64,000 nt of DNA from CAVZCC01 sp963773765 (GTDB lineage: Bacteria; Actinomycetota; Acidimicrobiia; Acidimicrobiales; Microtrichaceae): positions 124,001 to 188,000 of the forward strand of contig CAVZCC010000005.1 in assembly GCA_963773765.1 (NCBI GenBank), written 5' to 3'. The position numbers and the translations under genes were made by a program. Positions 43,726-53,356 of the stretch are shown here, in pieces. Below the pieces are notes generated by a model. It saw nothing but the letters and a program-made list of their open reading frames with translations. It had not been told where the DNA came from and made no database searches. The first letter of the stretch is position 1; each line of letters begins with the position of its first letter.

Positions 43726-44899
43726 GTGCTCCGAGACGCGGTTCGTTCATGGTGGACCGAGCCCCGGGTGCCGGACCCGCCGGCACCGGGGTGGCGGGAC
43801 TGGGCGCTCGTCGCCGCGCTCGTGCCGGTGGCAGTGCTCGAAGGCGTCCTGGCGGAGCACCTGGCCTGGCCGGTCGTGTCCATGGTGGTGGCGCTGGGCC
43901 TGTTGCCCACGCTGCTCTGGCGGCGGACCTACCCGCTCGGCGTCGTCGTCGTGGCCTTCGGCACGATCACCGCCGTCGAGATCGTCTCTCTCGCCGTCCG
44001 GCGTGGAGTGGGACGGCCTGAGCACCAACGTCTACGTGCTCCTGTTGCTCTATGCGCTGTTCCGCTGGGGATCGGGTCGCCACGCCACCATCGGCCTGGC
44101 AGTCGTGTCGGTCCCGGTCCTGCTCAGCACCGTCGAACTGGTGGTCCGTCCGCCGGCCGACGGGGTCCCGGCCGGCGAGGTGGTCGGCGGCACGCTGGTC
44201 GTCCTGGTCGCAGCCGCGCTGGGTGCGTCGGTCCGCTACCAGGACAAGGCCCGGGTCCGCGACCTGGACCAGGTCAAGCTGCTCGAACGGGAGCAGCTCG
44301 CGCGCGAGCTCCACGACACGGTCGCCCACCACGTCTCGGCCATCGCCGTCCGGGCCCAGGCCGGGCGTGTCGTCGCCCCGTCCGATCCCGCCGCCGCCCT
44401 GGAGGCCCTCGTCGTCATCGAGGAGGAGGCGTCGCGGACGCTGGCGGAGATGCGGGCCATGGTCGGCGCCCTGCGCCAGGGCGAGGAGCCCGACCTCGCC
44501 CCGCAGCGGGGTGTCACCGACCTGAGCCGGCTCACCACCGGCGCCGGGGACCGGCCACGGGTCCACCTCGAGCTCGCCGGTGACCTCGACGGACTCCGTC
44601 CGTCCGTCGATGCCGCCCTCTACCGACTGGCCCAGGAGTCGATCACCAACGCCCGCCGACACGCCCGTCACGCCACCCGGGTCCGGGTCACCGTCCGCGG
44701 TGACGGCGACCGGGTGCAGCTGACCGTCGGCGACGACGGCGACCCGGTCGTGTTCGACCCTCGTTCGGCGTCGGGGTTCGGGCTGGTCGGGATGGCCGAG
44801 CGGGCCAAGCTGCTCGGCGGCACCCTCGAGGCGGGTCCGAACCCGGACCGGGGATGGACGGTGCAGGCCTCGTTGCCCAGGGACCCCGGCCGGTCATGA
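43726..44899 (+). CDS. Sensor histidine kinase, NarL-partner type (one frameshift)
   Basis: GTG at 43726 has TACGCT 7 nt upstream (leaderless). The first 90 residues (WALVAALVPVAVLEGVLAEH, then YPLGVVVVAFGTITAVEIVS) form membrane helices. Near 43,998 the frame shifts and continues as SGVEWDGLSTNVYVLLLLYA to the end. The dimerisation helix LARELHDTVAHHVSAIAVRA carries the phospho-accepting His (HisKA_3), and the ATPase domain has AQESITNARRHARHAT, VGDDGDP and GFGLVGMAERAKLLGG. One inserted or missing base is enough to explain the break. The signal is unknown. Its stop overlaps the regulator ATG (ATGA). Confidence 0.88.
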
Positions 44900-45554
44900 C
44901 CATCCGCGTGCTCGCTCGCCGACGACCAGGAGATCATCCGGACCGGGCTCCGGATGATCCTGAACGCCCACCCCGACATCGAGGTCGTCGGCGAGGCCGC
45001 CGACGGGCGCGGAGGCGGTGGCGCTGGCGCGGCGGCTCCGGCCCGACGTCTGCCTGTTCGACATCCGCATGCCCGACCTCGACGGGATCGAGGCCACCCG
45101 CCAGCTCGCCGGTCCGGACGTCGGGGATCCGCTGGCGGTGGTCGTGATCACGACCTTCGATCTCGACGAGTACGTCCACGGCGCGCTCAAGGCCGGCGCC
45201 CGGGGGTTCCTGCTCAAGGACGCCGGACCCGAGCTGCTCGTGCAGGCAATGCAGGCCGCGGCCCGGGGGGACGCGCTCATCGCCCCCAACGTGACCGCCC
45301 GGCTGCTCGCCGCGTTCTCGGGCCCCCGTGACGGCACACCACCGGCCCAACCGGTCGAGCCCCTCACCGCCCGCGAGGAGGAGGTCCTCCTGACCGTCGC
45401 TCGGGGCCGGACCAACGCCGAGATCGCCGACGAGCTCTTCATCAGCCTGAGCACCGTCAAGACCCACCTGGCGAGCCTCATGAACAAGCTCGGCGCGCGG
45501 AACCGGGTCGAGATCGCCATGTGGGCCTACGAGACCGGCCGCATCACCAGCTGA
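44896..45554 (+). CDS. NarL/LuxR-family response regulator (two frameshifts)
   Basis: Read across two one-base indels (near 44,915 and 45,010) the protein begins MTIRVL then LADDQEIIRTGLRMILNAHP, giving the Asp pair of a receiver domain. The phospho-acceptor is in RPDVCLFDIRMPDLDGIEAT, and VITTFDLDEY and FLLKDAGPELL complete the receiver. The C-terminal LuxR helix-turn-helix is PLTAREEEVLLTVARGRTNA and FISLSTVKTHLASLMNKLGA. About 218 residues, normal for NarL. It is coupled to the kinase by a 4-base overlap and probably controls the adjacent MMPL exporter. Confidence 0.88.
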
Positions 45555-45589
45555 CCCCTCCCGATCCCGGGCGGAGCTGGTCCACGCTT

Positions 45590-45631
45590 CGTGATGCGAG
45601 CCGCGACCTATGGGTCGCGGCTCGCATCACG
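45590..45631. terminator. Bidirectional hairpin terminator
   Basis: CGTGATGCGAGCCGCGACC (45590-45608) and its exact complement (45613-45631) form a 19-bp stem with a 4-nt loop, between the convergent response-regulator and OYE genes. It is the longest perfect hairpin I found in the window. Confidence 0.85.
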
Positions 45632-45664
45632 GAACGGCGGAACCGAGGGTGGGCCGTGCCGGAC

Positions 45665-47647
45665 TCAAGCGGGTGTGACGGCCAGGGCCCGGTCGGCGGC
45701 CGGGATGGCGGCGCCCACCCGCTCGCCGTCGATCACCGCGGCGTGCGCCCGACGGGGGGCCAGGGCGTCACCGACGCGCTGCACCTCCACACCCCTGCCC
45801 CGCAGCTCGTGGTAGAGCGCGTCGGCCGGGTCGGCCGGCACCGCCAGCACGATCCAGTCCGGCTCGCGGGTCACCATCTGCCCCGTCGGGTGGTGCTGCA
45901 GGTCGAGCACGTGGCCCTCCACCCCCATGGGCACCAACTCGGTGGACTGGGTGACCCCCTTGGCCTGGGCCCGGATCCACCAGTTCTCCAGGTCCAGCGT
46001 GATCCCCAGGTCCTGGCCCACCACCATGCCCGGGCTCACGACCTCCACCTCGCAGCCGCGGTCGGCCAGGACCTCGGCCACGGACGTGGCGTGGTGGAAG
46101 CCCAGCTCGTCCAGCACCAGCACCGACCCCGACGGGTGGGCCGAGCCGTCCAGGACGTCGCGGACGTCCACGATCCAGTCGGCCTCCGCCGGCGCCCACC
46201 ACGGCCGGGCCGCGACGGCCCCGGTGGCGATGACCACGGTGTCGGCCGACCGGCGGACCACCTCGTCCACGGTGGCCTCCACGCCGTACTCGATCTCCAC
46301 GCCCAGCCGGCCGCACTCGTGCAGCTGGTTGCGGACCAGGTCACCGAACTCGGCCCGGTTGGGCACGGTGGCGGCCAGGCGGACCTGGCCACCGGCGGCA
46401 TCGGCGCGCTCCAGCACCGTGACGCGGTGGCCGTTGCGGGCCGCGGCGATGGCGGTCTGCAGGCCGGCAGGCCCGGCACCCACCACCAGCACCCGTCGCC
46501 CGACGGTCACGGGCCGGGGCTCGCCCACGCCCTCGGACTCCCGACCGGTCCGGGGGTTCTCGATGCAGCCCAACCAGCGGTTGAGGCCCATCCGGCCGAC
46601 GCACTCCTGGTTGCAGGACAGGCACAGCCGGGTGTCGTCGGTGAAGCCGGCCCGGGCCTTGGCCACGAAGTCCGCATCGGCGATCTGGCCCCGCACCACG
46701 CCCACCAGGTCGCAGTGGCCCTCCGCCAGCGCCCGCTCGGCCTGCAGCGGGTCCTTGAACCGCCCCACGCCCACGACGGGCAGGTCCACCGCCTTGCGCA
46801 GGGCGCTGGGGATGTACATGGCGTACCCCGGCGGGATGTGCATGGACGCCTCGATCATGAACAACGACGCCGTGGCCACCCCGATCGAGGTGTTGATGTA
46901 GTCCACCTGCCCGGTGGCCTCCACCATGCGGGCCACCTCCACCGCGTCGTCGATGGTGGTCCCGCCCTCGATCAGCTCGTCGCCGCACAGGCGCACCCCC
47001 AGGGCCAGGTCGGGCCCGATGGCGGCACGGACCGATGCCACGATCTCCACCAGGAGACGGGCCCGGTTGGCGAGCGACCCGCCGTAGGCGTCGGTGCGGG
47101 CGTTGGTGGCGGGCGACAGGAAGCCCCGCACGATGGAGCTGTGGGAGCACTGCAGCTCGACGCCGTCGAAGCCACCCTCGGCGCAGTGCTCCGCCACCCG
47201 ACCGTAGGACGCCACGATCTCGGCGATCTCGGTGTGGTCGACCGCCTTGGGCACCTCGCGGAACAGCGGGTCGGCAACCGGGGACGGCGCCCACACCGGC
47301 AGCCGGGAGTACATGGAGGAGGCCTGGCCACCGTTGTGGTTGATCTGGGCGAAGATCGGCACCCGGTGGCGGTGGACGGCCTCGGTGATGCGGCGGTAGC
47401 CGGGGATGGCCTCGCGGTGGAAGCCGTGGATGAGCTTCTCGTAGGGCCAGTCCGTGGGATGGGTCGAGTGCTCCTCGGTGATGATCAGCCCCGCCCCGCC
47501 CGCGGCGCGGGCCGCGTAGTAGGCCGCGTGCTGCTCGGTGGGCAGGCCGTCGAGGGCGTAGTTGGTCAGGTGCGCGGAGAAGACGATGCGGTTGCGGACC
47601 GTGACCGGGCCCAGCTGCAGGGGTGTCCAGAGGAGCTGCTCCGCCAT
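45665..47647 (-). CDS. FadH/OYE-family oxidoreductase (mycofactocin type 2)
   Basis: A 660-residue 2,4-dienoyl-CoA reductase-like flavoprotein. The N-terminal TIM barrel binds FMN (LQLGPVTVRNRIVFSAHLTN, FAQINHNGGQ, DGVELQCSHSSIVRGFLSP). The [4Fe-4S] ligands are CLSCNQECVGRMGLNRWLGC (C-x2-C-x3-C-x11-C). The C-terminal half binds FAD and NAD(P) (VLVVGAGPAGLQTAIAAARN). I recall two such FadH/OYE subfamilies that track mycofactocin; this one and the gene at 51326 fit them. Likely substrates are unsaturated CoA esters or enones. It follows a small membrane protein gene by 46 bases. Confidence 0.88.
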   Translation of the reverse strand: MAEQLLWTPLQLGPVTVRNRIVFSAHLTNYALDGLPTEQHAAYYAARAAGGAGLIITEEHSTHPTDWPYEKLIHGFHREAIPGYRRITEAVHRHRVPIFAQINHNGGQASSMYSRLPVWAPSPVADPLFREVPKAVDHTEIAEIVASYGRVAEHCAEGGFDGVELQCSHSSIVRGFLSPATNARTDAYGGSLANRARLLVEIVASVRAAIGPDLALGVRLCGDELIEGGTTIDDAVEVARMVEATGQVDYINTSIGVATASLFMIEASMHIPPGYAMYIPSALRKAVDLPVVGVGRFKDPLQAERALAEGHCDLVGVVRGQIADADFVAKARAGFTDDTRLCLSCNQECVGRMGLNRWLGCIENPRTGRESEGVGEPRPVTVGRRVLVVGAGPAGLQTAIAAARNGHRVTVLERADAAGGQVRLAATVPNRAEFGDLVRNQLHECGRLGVEIEYGVEATVDEVVRRSADTVVIATGAVAARPWWAPAEADWIVDVRDVLDGSAHPSGSVLVLDELGFHHATSVAEVLADRGCEVEVVSPGMVVGQDLGITLDLENWWIRAQAKGVTQSTELVPMGVEGHVLDLQHHPTGQMVTREPDWIVLAVPADPADALYHELRGRGVEVQRVGDALAPRRAHAAVIDGERVGAAIPAADRALAVTPA

Positions 47648-47693
47648 GCCGGCAGGCTACGCAAGCGCACGCCGGTCAGGAATTCGAGCGGGC

Positions 47694-48041
47694 TCAGGCC
47701 TCCGTGCGGCGACGGCCCAGCACGATGGCGGTGACCACACCGGCGACGGTCGACGCCGCCGCGGCGGCCCCACCGGCAACGGCGGCCACGCGGCCCCAGA
47801 GGAGGTGGCCCGGCCCGCCGTCGGGCAGGTCCGAGACATGGCGTTCCTGGTCCACGTAGACGTCCCCGACGGGCTCCAGGCCGAACCCGACCAGGCGACC
47901 GTTGCGGACGTGCCCGAACAACCCACCGGGAAGCGCCACGGCCACGTCGTCGTGGCTGCGGAACGCGGTGTTGGCCGCCTTGGCCAGGTCCAGCGCCTGC
48001 TGGACGGTGTTCTCGACGAGTGCCTTGGTGTTTGTCAGCAT
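47694..48041 (-). CDS. Small membrane-anchored protein (115 aa)
   Basis: A 115-residue protein. An N-terminal helical part (NTKALVENTVQQALDLAKAA) is followed by a beta-like middle and one C-terminal membrane helix (AAVAGGAAAAASTVAGVVTA) ending in positively charged RRRTEA. I do not recognise it. AAGGGAGGCGAC before the ATG at 48041 is a strong ribosome-binding site. It may be transcribed with the OYE gene downstream. The 152 bases upstream, towards korB, hold no ORF I trust. Confidence 0.7.
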   Translation of the reverse strand: MLTNTKALVENTVQQALDLAKAANTAFRSHDDVAVALPGGLFGHVRNGRLVGFGLEPVGDVYVDQERHVSDLPDGGPGHLLWGRVAAVAGGAAAAASTVAGVVTAIVLGRRRTEA

Positions 48042-48193
48042 GTCGCCTCCCTTGACGGCACCGTTGCCGCACTCCCCCCGAACGCGGTAACGCTGTGTTC
48101 AGGGTACCTGCGGACGGCGTGGGATCAACAGGCGGATCCGCCGCCGTTCCGACCGGCTCTCTCAGGAACCGTCGACCTGCGGGAGCCGGCCGC

Positions 48194-49226
<1,033 letters not shown>

Positions 49227-49231
<5 letters not shown>

Positions 49232-49257
49232 GACAGGACTCGGTTCATGACAGGACT
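49227..49257. repeat. Tandem repeat at the korA/korB junction
   Basis: TTCATGACAGGACT occurs at 49227-49240 and 49244-49257. On the minus strand one copy carries the korA stop and the other the korB ATG; one copy alone would give an ATGA overlap. Confidence 0.85.
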
Positions 49258-51161
49258 TTCTCGATCTCGACGGTGAGCTCAGCGGCGGTGAAGGGTTGGC
49301 CCGCCACCTTGGACACGGACCGTGCGTCCACCAGGTAGGTGCCACGCAGGAGGAGGGACAACTGGCCCAGGTTCATCTCCGGCACCAGGACCTTGGGATA
49401 GCGCCGCAGCACCTCCCCCAGGTTGGGCGGGAACGGGTTGAGGTGGTGCAGGTGGACGTGGGCGACCTTGCGGCCGGCGGCCCGGGCCCGCTCCATGGCG
49501 TGGGTGATGGCACCCCAGGTGGAGCCCCACCCGACCAGGAGGACGTCCGCGTCGTCCACGTCTCCCACCACGTCCGCCAGGGGGATGTCGTTGGCGATGC
49601 CGGCCACCTTGGCCGCCCGGAGGTCCGTCATGCGCTGGTGGTTCTCGGGGTCGTAGGAGATGTCACCGGACCCGTCGGCCTTCTCGATGCCACCGATGCG
49701 GTGCTCCAGGCCCGGCGTGCCGGGCACGGCCCAGGGCCGCGCCAGGGTGTCCGGGTCCCGGAGGTAGGGCCAGAACTCCGGGGTCCCGTCGGCGCTGGTG
49801 TGGTTGGTCTCCGTCGCGAACTCGACCGACAGGTCCGGCAGGGTGGCGACGTCGGGCAGCTTCCACGGTTCGGCCGAGTTGGCCAGGTAGCCGTCCGACA
49901 GCAGGATCACCGGCGTCCGGTACTTGAGGGCGATGCGGGCGGCCTCGATGGCGGCGTCGAAGCAGTCCGAGGGCCGGGAGGCTGCCACCACCGGGACCGG
50001 CGACTCGCCGTGGCGGCCGAACATGGCCTGCAGCAGGTCGGCCTGCTCGGTCTTGGTGGGCAGGCCCGTGGACGGGCCGCCGCGCTGGATGTTCACCACC
50101 ACCAGCGGCAGCTCCAGGGACACGGCCAGGCCGATGGCCTCCGCCTTGAGCGAGAGCCCGGGGCCGGACGTGGTGGTGATGGCCAGGTCCCCGGCGAACG
50201 CGGCGCCGATGGCGGAGGTGCAGGCCGCGATCTCGTCCTCCGCCTGGAAGGTCCGCACCGAGAACTGCGGATAGCGGGCCAGTTCGTGGAGGATGTCCGA
50301 CGCCGGGGTGATGGGATAGGAGCCCAGGAAGATGGGCAGGCCGGACAGCTGGCCGGCCGCGATCAGGCCCCAGGCCAACGCGGTGTTGCCTGCGATGTTG
50401 GTGTACGTGCCCGTGTCCCGTTCCACCGGTGCGATCAGCTGCGTGGTGGGGATGAGCTCGGTGGTCTCGCCGAAGGCCAGGCCCACCTCGAACGCCCGCA
50501 TGTTGGCGGCCAGGACCTGCTCCTTCTTGGCGAAGCGGTCCGTGATCCAGTCCTGCACGTCCTCCGGGTTGCGGTGGTACATCCAGCACAGGAGGCCGAG
50601 GGCGAAGAAGTTCTTGGAGCGCTCGGCGTCGCGGGCCTTGACCCCGAGCTCCTTGACCGCGTTGGCGGTGAGGCTGGTCATGGGGACCTCCACCACGGAG
50701 TACCCCTCCAGCTCACCGTTCTCCAGCGGGTTGGCGTCGTAGCCGGCCTTGGCCAGGTCCCGCTCGCCGAAGGCGTCGGTGTTGACGATGACGGTCCCGC
50801 CCGGGATCACCTTGGGCAGCTCGGACCGGAGCGCGGCCGGGTTCATGGCCACCAGCACGTTGGCGGCGTCGCCCGGGGTGGTCACCTCCTGGCTGGAGAT
50901 GTGCACCTGGAACGCGGACACGCCGGGCATGGTGCCGGCGGGTGCCCGGATCTCGGCCGGGAAGTCCGGCAGGGTGGCCAGGTCGTTGCCGGCCAGCGCG
51001 CTCACGGCGGTGAACTGGTTGCCGGTGAGCTGCATCCCGTCGCCCGAGTCGCCGGCGAGGCGGATCACCACGTCGGAGATCTCCTCGATCGGCTTTGCCC
51101 CGGGCCCCTGATCGTCCGCGTCCGGATCCAACTCGATCCCGCCGCTGTTCCCGTCGGTCAC
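49245..51161 (-). CDS. korA: 2-oxoacid:acceptor oxidoreductase, alpha/gamma subunit
   Basis: A 638-residue fusion of the gamma and alpha domains. The gamma part starts near residue 27 (VVIRLAGDSGDGMQLTGNQF, LPDFPAEIRAPAGTMPGVSA). The alpha/pyrimidine-binding part begins about residue 250 (GSYPITPASDILHELARYPQ, TFQAEDEIAACTSAIGAAFA, NIQRGGPSTGLPTKTEQADL). This matches oxygen-tolerant KorA of Actinobacteria, which supports CoA-ester catabolism by replacing or supplementing 2-oxoglutarate dehydrogenase. GTG at 51161 has AAAAGGGGATACTGC before it. The KstR-like site 110 bases upstream suggests co-regulation with the steroid block. Confidence 0.92.
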   Translation of the reverse strand: MTDGNSGGIELDPDADDQGPGAKPIEEISDVVIRLAGDSGDGMQLTGNQFTAVSALAGNDLATLPDFPAEIRAPAGTMPGVSAFQVHISSQEVTTPGDAANVLVAMNPAALRSELPKVIPGGTVIVNTDAFGERDLAKAGYDANPLENGELEGYSVVEVPMTSLTANAVKELGVKARDAERSKNFFALGLLCWMYHRNPEDVQDWITDRFAKKEQVLAANMRAFEVGLAFGETTELIPTTQLIAPVERDTGTYTNIAGNTALAWGLIAAGQLSGLPIFLGSYPITPASDILHELARYPQFSVRTFQAEDEIAACTSAIGAAFAGDLAITTTSGPGLSLKAEAIGLAVSLELPLVVVNIQRGGPSTGLPTKTEQADLLQAMFGRHGESPVPVVAASRPSDCFDAAIEAARIALKYRTPVILLSDGYLANSAEPWKLPDVATLPDLSVEFATETNHTSADGTPEFWPYLRDPDTLARPWAVPGTPGLEHRIGGIEKADGSGDISYDPENHQRMTDLRAAKVAGIANDIPLADVVGDVDDADVLLVGWGSTWGAITHAMERARAAGRKVAHVHLHHLNPFPPNLGEVLRRYPKVLVPEMNLGQLSLLLRGTYLVDARSVSKVAGQPFTAAELTVEIEKVLS

Positions 51162-51221
51162 GCAGTATCCCCTTTTGCATCGGGTGCCGCTCCCGACCCC
51201 CCGGATCCCCTCCTGGGTCAG

Positions 51222-51263
51222 GTTCGGAACGCCGCTCCGTTGCGACGGTCACCCGTTCCGAAC
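51222..51263. repeat. Paired palindromes in the korA leader
   Basis: GTTCGGAACG (51222-51231) and CGTTCCGAAC (51254-51263) are complementary, and each is itself nearly palindromic. They lie between the KstR-like site and the korA start and may be a hairpin in the mRNA leader or two operator sites. Confidence 0.45.
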
Positions 51264-51270
51264 AGGTTAC

Positions 51271-51284
51271 TAGAACGTGTTCTC
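51271..51284. promoter_or_regulatory. KstR-like operator, site 3
   Basis: TAGAACGTGTTCTC differs from the site before the thiolase operon only in the two central bases. It fits TnnAACnnGTTnnA except for the last base, and stands about 110 bases upstream of the korA start codon. Confidence 0.6.
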
Positions 51285-51325
51285 ACACCGGTACCGAGCC
51301 CGACCGGACCGGGCCGCGGCTGCGC

Positions 51326-53290
51326 TCACCCCAGGTCGAGCGCGGCGCGGCGGCCCTCCAGCACGGCCTCGTGCACGGTCCGGGGGGCGACGCAGTCACC
51401 GGCCCGGCTGGGCCTGGTCCCGATGGCATCGCGGACCTCGTCCCACAACGACTCCTCCGGCAGCCGGTGCCCGGCGTCGACCACCACGGCGGCCGGGACC
51501 ACCACGGCGTCGGCACCGAAGCGGTCCTCCAGCACCGCCCCACCGGGCTCGACCGAGCGCAGGACACACCGCTTGTGGAACCTCACCCCGGCCTGGGCCA
51601 GGCGGGCGTTGGCCGGGGCCAGGTCACCGGAGCGGGCCAGCTCGTTGCCGACGATGTAGTCGGGGGTGGCCAGGTGCACCTCCCGGCCCGCGCCGGCCAG
51701 CAACTCGGCCACGGCCACCGCGGTGGGACCGCCGATGGGATCCCACACCAGGACGGGACCGTCGGGCAACCCGTCGAGGTCGTCCAGCACCTGCGCCGCG
51801 GTGACCACGACGGCGTCCGGCTCCACCCCGTAGCCGGGCTCACCCGCCCGGCCGCCCGTGGCCACGATCAGGTGGGGGGCGTGGCTGGCCTCGGCCGCGG
51901 TGGCCTCATGCTCCCGGCGCACGTCCACGCCCAGCACCCGGCACTCGGAGGCGAGCCAGTCGGCCAGGAGGGCGAACCGCTCGCGGCCGGGCTGGCGGGC
52001 CACGGTCCGCAGCATGCCGCCGGGCTCGGGCCCCGCATCCTCCAGGCGGACCCGGTGGCCGCGCAGCGCGGCGACACGGGCGGCCTCCAGGCCGGCCGGC
52101 CCACCGCCCACGACCAGCACGTCCACCGGGCGCAGGGTCGTGCCCCGCACCGGGGTGTCCTCCGTCTCGTGGCCGCTGAACGGCTCACCGACGCAGGTCA
52201 CGACCGGGTTCCGGTTGTCCCGGACCATGCACTGCTGGTTGCACAACACGCAGGGGCGGATCCGCTCCGGCGTGCCGTCCACCAGCTTGGACACCAGCAA
52301 CGGATCGGCGATCTGGGCCCGGGTCATCTCCACCGCGTCGGCCACGCCGTCGCCCACGGCCCACTCGGCCTGGCCGACGTCCACGACGGAGCCCTGGGCC
52401 GCCACCGCCACGCGGTCGCCGGCCGCGGCCCGCACGGCGTCGCGCACCAGGCGGGTGAGGTCCAGGTTGAACCCCGCGGGCGTGTGCCCGTCGGGTCGGG
52501 TCGCGCCCACCGAGAAGATGGAGCCCCGCACCACGGTCAGCAGGTCGATGCGGGCCGCCCCGGCGTCGGCCGCCAGGCCTGCGGCCAGCTCCGTGGCGGC
52601 GTCCGGCGTGATCCCGGCCCAGGGGGCCAGCTCGTCGCAGCTGAGGCGCAGCGCCACCACCGCGTCCGGTCCGACCGCCTCCCGCACCGCGGTGAGCACC
52701 TCCCGGGCGAAGCGGGTGCGGTCCTGGCCCCACTCGTCGTCCCGCAGGTTGGTGAGCCCCGACAGGAACTGGCGGACCAGGGAGTACTGGCCGGCGTTGA
52801 CCTCCACACCGTCGCACCCAGATGCCACGGCCAGCGCGGCGGCGGTCGCGAACCCGTCGACGACCGCCGCGATGTCCTCGGCCTCCATCCACTTGGGGAC
52901 CTCCCGGGTGTTGACCTCCGGGACCCGGGACGGCGCCCACAGTTCACGCTGGCTCCAGTGCGACGTTCCCTGTCCCCCGGCGTGGCCCAGTCCGGCCAGC
53001 ACCAGCGTGCCGTGGGCATGGCAGGCGCCGGCCACCGCGGCCCAGCCGTCGGCGCAGTCCGCGGCCAGTGGGGCCCGCTCACCGGGCCAGTCGGAGTCGT
53101 GCACCGAGGCCTCCTCGGTCACGATGACACCGACGCCGCCCTCGGCCCGCCGCCGGTAGTAGGCGACGTGGCGGTCCGAGATGCTGCGGCCCCGACCCAG
53201 GTTGGTCTCGTGCGGGCCGAACACCACCCGGTTGCGGGCGGTGCGGGGACCGAGGTCGATCGGGTCGAGGAGCGACGGCACGGCGCACAT
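51326..53290 (-). CDS. FadH/OYE-family oxidoreductase (mycofactocin type 1)
   Basis: A 654-residue flavoprotein of the 2,4-dienoyl-CoA reductase class. FMN barrel: IDLGPRTARNRVVFGPHETN, GLGHAGGQGTSHWSQRELWA, GCDGVEVNAGQYSLVRQFLS. The iron-sulfur ligands are CVLCNQQCMVRDNRNPVVTC (C-x2-C-x3-C-x11-C). The FAD/NAD(P) half starts VDVLVVGGGPAGLEAARVAA. It is paralogous to the gene at 45665, with korAB and a small gene between them. The barrel His/Tyr acid residues differ between the two, so substrates may differ. ATG at 53290 gives a normal N-terminus. Confidence 0.87.
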   Translation of the reverse strand: MCAVPSLLDPIDLGPRTARNRVVFGPHETNLGRGRSISDRHVAYYRRRAEGGVGVIVTEEASVHDSDWPGERAPLAADCADGWAAVAGACHAHGTLVLAGLGHAGGQGTSHWSQRELWAPSRVPEVNTREVPKWMEAEDIAAVVDGFATAAALAVASGCDGVEVNAGQYSLVRQFLSGLTNLRDDEWGQDRTRFAREVLTAVREAVGPDAVVALRLSCDELAPWAGITPDAATELAAGLAADAGAARIDLLTVVRGSIFSVGATRPDGHTPAGFNLDLTRLVRDAVRAAAGDRVAVAAQGSVVDVGQAEWAVGDGVADAVEMTRAQIADPLLVSKLVDGTPERIRPCVLCNQQCMVRDNRNPVVTCVGEPFSGHETEDTPVRGTTLRPVDVLVVGGGPAGLEAARVAALRGHRVRLEDAGPEPGGMLRTVARQPGRERFALLADWLASECRVLGVDVRREHEATAAEASHAPHLIVATGGRAGEPGYGVEPDAVVVTAAQVLDDLDGLPDGPVLVWDPIGGPTAVAVAELLAGAGREVHLATPDYIVGNELARSGDLAPANARLAQAGVRFHKRCVLRSVEPGGAVLEDRFGADAVVVPAAVVVDAGHRLPEESLWDEVRDAIGTRPSRAGDCVAPRTVHEAVLEGRRAALDLG

Positions 53291-53356
53291 GCTGCCGCGT
53301 CCGGGACGGGGCGCCCCAACCCGGCCACCCCGTCACCGCGTTCCCGGCACCTGGCA

